The translations under genes were made by a program, and so were the position numbers. Shown here in pieces: positions 57,167 to 64,000 of a stretch of DNA of 64,000 bases. Origin of the DNA: Hybos culiciformis (lineage: Eukaryota > Arthropoda > Insecta > Diptera > Hybotidae); NCBI GenBank assembly GCA_964007475.1, contig OZ023273.1, positions 131,310,732 through 131,374,731 on the forward strand. Reading direction: 5' to 3'. Position 1 is the first letter of the stretch, and every line of letters begins with the position of its first letter. Below the pieces are notes generated by a model. The model did no database searches. It was given only the letters and a program-made list of their open reading frames with translations, and was not told the origin of the DNA.

Positions 57167-58883
57167 TAAATTCATTAGTTTGAAAAAATAATAACGATTG
57201 AAAAATTATTTCAATGTCGACCCAGCGTTGTAAGATTTTTTTTTAAAAATATATTTTCAAAGTAAAAGTATATATATTCATTAATGGTCTTTGCCACAAG
57301 GATTATATATCAGATTGTACTTAAAAAAAAAAATTAACTTAAAAATACCAAAGAATGAATATTCCTTGATATCATTCGTAAATCATTTTCACTTCACCTC
57401 AAGGTAAATAGCATAATATGCTATTTAATAAATGAAGCTAATATTAATAATGGAAAAATTGACAAGGGAAATGTTTTAATAAAACCATATTGATTTTCCT
57501 TTTTTTCCTTTTCCTTCATTTTATTCAGTTCAGTTTTTTTTTTTTTGTGTAGCATTAGAGCTGGGAACATTGTAAAATAAATTTATTGTCGAAGGCCGAA
57601 TAGGTAAATTTCGCAAAATATATAAAATAGACCGCGTTGTTTATTATATATCTTATTATACAAATTTTATTATCTTCACTTATTTGTGTAAGGCTGTTGC
57701 AAAGTAACGTTCAGCCATTTGAAAATGTTAACAATTATACCTTTTTATAAAGTTATTTTAAAATGCATGCACTGAGGTTAATTTTCGATAATCTGTATGA
57801 GAAGCAACTTAAGGACGTAAAACACAACGAAATAAAGAATCTAATATTATTTAGTTTATTTAGTTTATCAACTAAGTACAAGAACCTGCTTATTCCCTCA
57901 GTTCTCTATTTGTCACGTTAATATTGTCAAACTACTTCTTTAAGTTAACTTTTTTGTATGTCAATTTTAGTTTCATTGAAAATATGTATTATAATATAAT
58001 GTACGTATATATTTCATTATTAACTGCGAATGATCTTAACTATATACACAACACACTATATAATTCCTTATTCCTGTTTATTGCTCTCAAACTTTATGTA
58101 TAACGTATAATGAATGCTCTCCTTTTTTTTTTGTCCAAATAAAAAACCAAATGTTTTCTGATAGATTGATTGATATTGAAATTTCATTAAGAAAAAAACC
58201 AAAAAAAAAATATATTTATAGGTATATATATAAAAATGAGTAAAAATATTTACATTATTATAATGATAAGAAAATGAAAAAAAATTATTATGTAAGATGG
58301 GAAAATTTTTTTTTTTTGCTTAAAATTTTAGAATTTATTTAATTTGTAAAAAAAAAAAAAATTCTTCAATAAAAATACGCGTTTAGAATGAAAATCACGA
58401 AAATTAAATAAAAAAAAAGGAAAATATATTGTAGCTCAAATACATAAATTTTAATTGGTTTTCTTTTCAGGAAAAAAAAATAATAATATTTTGCCAAAAT
58501 AAAAATTTTGTTTGCGATAAAATTATATAATGAAAAAATTTTATGATAAAATAAAATTAGAAAAAAAAAATATTATATATAAAATCTACAAAATTATTTA
58601 TAAATTCAAATTAGATCAAAATATTGATGTGTATAATCGCGATGTCCTATTTAATATTCAATTTTTATTTCAGGCTAGAAAATTAAATAATTTTCTATTT
58701 TATGGTAAATAGGTTTTTTTTTTTGAATAATCGCCTTCCCAAACTTTCACAGAATACAAAATACATTTTTTTTATTCTGTCATTATTTTATTATTTAATC
58801 TAATAATCTGAACTTAAGGACTTCCTTTTTGAGTTTTTTCGTATTTACAACAACACCGTGTCAAATCAAATCTTTTTCGTTTC
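57167..58883. other. AT-rich stretch without recognised genes
   Basis: Small AT-driven frames only (for example 58530-58712, rich in Lys, Ile and Asn, no motif). Confidence 0.55.
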
Positions 58884-58891
58884 CTAGTAGT

Positions 58892-59232
58892 CAGACGCCG
58901 TCAACCCAACTTTTTACAATCGTGCCCGATTTTGGACCATTTTAAATCAAATTTTGAAAAAAATTTTCATTCAAAACCTTCCGACTGTTTCATACTTTAA
59001 AATGGTACATAAATTTTTAGAATCGGTTACAGATAGACCCACTCGCCGTCAACATAGCCGTAAAAAAGCAGAAAAATTGGAAAAAGAACGGCTAGGTTGA
59101 CGGCGAGTGGGTCTATCTGAAACCGATTCTAAAAATTTATGCACCATTTTAAAGTATGAAACAGTCAGAAGGTTTTGAATGAAAAATTTTTTCAAAATTT
59201 TATTTAAAATGGTCCAAAATCGTCTGAGTCTG
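58892..59232. mobile_element. 341-bp foldback MITE, hAT-like
   Basis: The perfect 8-bp direct repeat CTAGTAGT (58884-58891 and 59233-59240) flanks an element whose ends both begin CAGAC when read inward. The arms are highly alike for about 150 bases (ATTTTGGACCATTTTAAAT, TTTCATACTTTAAAATGGT, GACCCACTCGCCGTCAAC), closing on a 26-base loop at 59062-59087. CAG-type tips and an 8-bp duplication point to hAT mobilisation. There is no coding capacity. Confidence 0.92.
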
Positions 59233-59240
59233 CTAGTAGT

Positions 59241-62200
59241 TAAAATTTTAGAAAAAAGATTGCGATTGTGATACTAACTAAATTCCTTCAGTGTTTCTAT
59301 TTTAGCTCACCGGCAGCTGATGCATTTTCTTAACTCTGAACAAAACTTCAGTCAAATTTTCACTAAACTGATTCTGAATGATGAAGAGCAAAAAATTAAA
59401 GAATTGACCGAAAAATTTAGATTCGTGCTTCCAAGGAACTTAATTAATTTTGTATTTTAATTTCAGAATCAACATTCTTTTATTTAAAAAGAAAGCTTAA
59501 AAACTTTTTTGTCTCAAGAAAAAAGTTTATTATTTATTATTTACATAGATCTATTATTATCTTTTAAGATAATACACCTGATGACAAATAATCTTTGAAT
59601 TTTTAATGCTCATATTATTTTAATTTTCGTTAAATTTTTTTTATTTAATACTCAAAAAAAAAAACAAAATAATTACTACATTCTGGAATAAAAAATAATC
59701 CCACAAACGGCGCGAAAATAAATTAATTAGTTTTTTTATGGGATTCTTTACAATTACTTTTAATATTCTGTAACTTGATTAGATGTGTTTTTTTTAAAAT
59801 ATTGAAACTTTGTTTCTTTATTTTTCTTCCTTAAATTATACGACGATGGTGGTCTTATTGTCAACAATTTTGAGGAAATATCTTGTTGAGGGCTTTTGTT
59901 TAATCAAAGAAATTGCAATATCTTTATAAATTTTAAGGAATAATAGAATTCATAAAAATTCATTTTTCAAGTGTCTGTTAGAATCCAAAGCATATTTTCG
60001 CTATCGTAGGTAAAATTTGAGAAACAAAGGAGAAAATTATGGCATCTAAAACTTTAGTTCTCTTATATATTTAAACAAATATGATGAGTAATCTAGACGA
60101 ACCTATTAATTTAAAAGATTTTCAACCACTAATCTGTGAAAAATAATTTGGAAAATCCTCGATTTTTTGAAGCACACGTATATGTTTGAAATCTACTTAA
60201 GAATTCGACTTTTAGTAAGAAATATGAACATTTATAATTTCCTGCGTTAAGATAGTATTTGACCGTGTAATGGAACACTAATCTCATTTTTTTTATTTTT
60301 TTGGCGAAGGCATACATTTTATGTTCAGCACATACATAGGATTACTTATATTCGTCATTAAGATCCGAATAAATTACTAAACAAATACGAAGTAAATGAA
60401 ATTGTTAAAAAACAATTTTTAGTAGTTGCAAAAATAATATTTTCCCCAAAATTAATATTAAAAAACAAAAAGACATATATGTAGGTTTGGGGTGAAAAAA
60501 ATTAAAGTATTGTTTCTTGGCACCATCGCTTTATTATTGCCTTTAAAACTGTCATCTTTAATAATACAAAGTTATTTTCGTTAACTGAAAAGGAAATTAA
60601 CTATAGAATGTTAATGGAAGAAACTGATAATAACCTTTATTTATTGCAATACAATTTAAAATAATGTAAATTGATTGGTAGTATAGTTCAATGTCTGTAA
60701 ATTTTCAAGGAACTCTCGGTAGCATCGTGTGAAACCATTTCGGTTTTAAAAGTGAAAAATTCAAACATTTTACTCAATTGACTAACTTTGGAACATTTCG
60801 ATCATTACACACAATATATCAAGGAAACCAAGAAATCGTCCTACCGCAAATCCTATAATTAATTAGGTTTAGTTTTTCATTTTTGGCCACTTTCAAATGA
60901 AAAATGTGTAGATTTCCAAGTATTTTCATTTGCAATTTCCTTGGAAATCCATTTGGACTTTAATTGGGTAGGAAGACTTTATGATTCGAGAGTTTATTAA
61001 TTCAATAAATAAGATTTTTAAACACATTCATTCATCTAATGATATTATTCTTCGGTTTCTTTTTACATTTAAAATACTTAAAAAAAAACTGTTAGACTAT
61101 CCGAAATGTTCATAAAATACCACGCATGAAAGTTCTAATGTAAAAGTACATAAATTAAAAGTGATTATAATTTAAATTTCAAATAAAAATGTATACTAAA
61201 TATCCGAATAAAGATCATTAATTTTTCACAACAGAATACCTACACCGCAAAGGAGCAAAAAAAACTTAAAAATTATTACACTTTTAACTGTGCTCTTGTG
61301 GTACACTTTTTCATGTAGTTCAAGATTTGAGAAAAATTGTGGTTTCTTAACATAAACTAAATATTAATAAAATAAAAAGAAGTTAATATAATCCAGTGTT
61401 TTTTTTTTAACTAAATGTTATATCTACATATGCAATTTAATTCAATTGAATTAAATTATAAATTAAATATACAGTAAAGGGTCATCAATTGATTAACATT
61501 TTGTTATTTCATAAATATACTCGTATATTATTTAAGATCAAATCTTATTATAAGAAACCAGTGAGTTAAGGCAGTTGTTCAATGATATCAAAACATTTTT
61601 TCAATAAATTTAAATAATAAATAATTTTTTGACAAAAGATTCAACTTTTTAATTAAAATTTATTCGTTAATGTCTGACTGTTATTGAATATTATTTGTTT
61701 AATGCTATGCCCGTGGTATGTGATTGACATATTATTTCTTTAAAATATCTCAGTCATTGTGACCAAAATTCTTCGGCCGAAAAGTAGACAAACAGTAGGA
61801 AGGACAGGAAGCTGAAAACCATAGTACTGTTCTTCCAAAAGCAACATTATTGCAACATTATTGTATATATAACTAACTTTAACTTTTAACTTGTTTATTA
61901 ATAGAATATAATATTCCTTATTTCGGTGTAAATTACAAAGTATTTTCATAAAAAAAGACTATTTTCCATAAAAATTGTTCATTTCAGGAAAAATTAATAT
62001 TTATTGCACTTATTTTATTTAATTTTTGTTATATTTTTATGTTGTACACTCATTATAATTTTTTCTTGTTCAATCTGAGATTTTTCATTCAGTAAAACAA
62101 GAATTTTCAGAAAAAAAAAATATACAACTGAAGATTTGTACTTTACAAGGAAACATTTCAATTGAAATTTAATTATGTAAATATATGTAATAAATTTGTA

Positions 62201-64000
62201 GAGATCTTCAGAAAAAAATATAATTTTTTAATAAACTTTATAAAAATGCGTTTGTTTAAAATATTTCATATACAAATAAATCATATTACTTCGTCAAGCT
62301 ATTTTCAGATCATGTATACCATGTGGTTCAAATATTTATTAATAAATTTTTCGGCAATTGATCTTATGAATAATGTAACTTGATAATAATTGTCGGTAAA
62401 ATCCAATTAAATGCTGAAAAATTTCTTGTTCTCAAAAGTCATCTTCCGATCTTAGAAATATTAATAAATTGGATTTGATTTGAAAACAAATTTGCACAAA
62501 ATTAATAAATTAAGAAAAAAATTGTGACCAAGACCCATTCAAAAATTAAAAATATGATTGCAATTTAAACCTACAATTGAGCAGTTTTCTATTCATTTTA
62601 TAAAGGAAAAACAAAATGAATCGAAAAAGAACTTTAACAAAAATGGACAGACAACTTTTCTTCTTTTTTGTACCCTTCGGGGAATTTATTTTTATTCATT
62701 CATAAATTTAATTGTGAAAAAAAAAATTAATAATTGTTTAAAGAAAAAAATAAAAAATAAATGTTGAGTGTTCCCTATCTATATTTAAACAAAAAAAAAA
62801 AGGATATTAACATTTTTATTCAGAAATTTATGGGAAATATCTTTCTTAGTTCATTCTTATAGTTTATTAATATTAAAGTTCCAATCCGCTATTACCGGAC
62901 ATTATATCATAACATTACATTACATCATATCCATACTATACACATTGATTTGTTCTCTGTATCTAGAGCCATTATACTCTAAAAGATAGTTCTCAATACA
63001 GTTTCAGTCATGAGTCCGCATAAGTACTAAACATTTTCAACTACATTCACTTTTTTTGGCAGAAATATCCTACTTCAGTCATAAGGATTTAATTATTTTA
63101 TTAAACCCATATATTATAAAAATATTATGACACATTAGTTGGCATTAACTTTATTACATTAAAATTCTACTATACATTCAATTTTCATATTTTGTTGTTT
63201 AAATTCAAGTCCAAATATTCAAACGAAAAAAGTTCCAATTATAAAGTGAAAAGCCAAAAATATTTTATTCCTTTTTTAGATATATTATTAACATTATTTC
63301 TCAACCAATCTTATAAAATTTATGGAAGATTTAAGGAAAATAAAAATATGATAAATTTTCTATTTAAATATATAAAAACAAAATAATATGAAAACATTTT
63401 TCACACTAAATTTTTTCTGCTATTGAAAAACAAAAAGGAAAATATTGTTAAAATTACAAAATAGGATCTTACAAAATATAATATTTTTTCCTTTTGTCAT
63501 TGAAATACCAAAACTAAAAATAAATAAATAAATAATATTAAATATTATGTCACTTTTTTTATATTTATGGAAAAACTTTTAAATGAAAACTATTTACAAA
63601 TTCTTAATTTTCTTCATTGAAATATTTATAGAGATTTTGGATCCTAAATTGAACCCTTTTTGTTCAAAATAAATGTGTATATATATTTCAGTAAAATTTT
63701 GCATTATGAGGAGCAAAAAAAAAAATCTGCATTTTATCTTACATTTAAAAACAAAAATTAGCTGAGAACAGATTCAAGCACAAAAAACTGTTTTTTAAAT
63801 CGAAAGAAATAGAAAATCACTTTAAATATTTTTCCAGTTTACATCACAAAAAAAATATATTTTCCTAAAGAGTTGTTTTAATGTTAACCCGTTTAATTGT
63901 TTTTCCTGTTTAACAAGAAAAATAATTGTAGTACATATTTTATAATTATGTACTTTACTTTTGAACGTAGAGAATCAAATTTAGTAAAAGGAACGTAATA
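59241..64000. other. AT-rich stretch without recognised genes
   Basis: About 4.8 kb of A/T-rich DNA. The open frames here (60-73 codons) have no recognisable motif and AT-driven composition. No transposon ends were identified. Confidence 0.55.

Noticed and set aside
1..64000. CRISPR arrays, rRNA genes, bacterial operons or viral genes
   Set aside because: None seen. The direct repeats are minisatellites without unique spacers, and no rRNA-like or viral protein motifs appear.

Overview
The window reads as eukaryotic, very AT-rich, intron/intergenic-type DNA, most likely from an arthropod (probably an insect). There are no bacterial-style gene arrays, ribosome binding sites or operons. Long A/T runs, TA microsatellites, minisatellites and many DNA-transposon relics dominate. 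The insect guess rests on hAT, Harbinger-like and foldback families and on a retroposon-type tail of a kind common in insect genomes; the species cannot be named from this sequence. || Layout. 125-3768 is a complete hAT transposon with matching termini, a perfect 8-bp target-site duplication (TSD) and an uninterrupted 665-residue transposase (528-2525). 3998-4428 is a 13-bp minisatellite followed by a retroposon-like tail. 5368-6953 is a repeat family called X here, interrupted by a second, decayed hAT element (5889-6931). 11353-15062 is a composite repeat (family Y) holding a foldback and two near-identical 1.6-kb tandem units with five tRNA-like sequences in both orientations. 15309-15951 and 18567-19911 are inverted copies of family Z; the second carries a third hAT derivative (18803-19795). 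Smaller elements lie at 24554-24770, 34129-35274 (Harbinger-like), 40090-40557 and 41084-41565. 43166-44542 is a second Y copy with a 0.7-kb GC-rich 12-bp minisatellite. 50138-51688 is a second X copy, interrupted by a 1-kb foldback element with a 96-bp perfect GC-rich palindrome inside. 56444-57166 is a third X copy, and 58892-59232 is a hAT-like foldback. || How it fits together. Only the first hAT element looks able to make a functional protein. The other transposase pieces are C-terminal or N-terminal remnants inside deleted elements that would depend on a helper. Several insertions can be proved inside the window, because a paralogous copy of the target repeat preserves the empty site: X copy 2 for the hAT in X copy 1, X copy 1 for the foldback in X copy 2, and the Z arm at 15.3-15.9 kb for the hAT in the other Z arm. 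No host gene can be called with confidence; a few short GC-elevated, splice-flanked open stretches (near 3.9, 25.1, 48.85 and 54.4 kb) are listed as weak exon candidates. Large stretches between these features show only AT-rich sequence.
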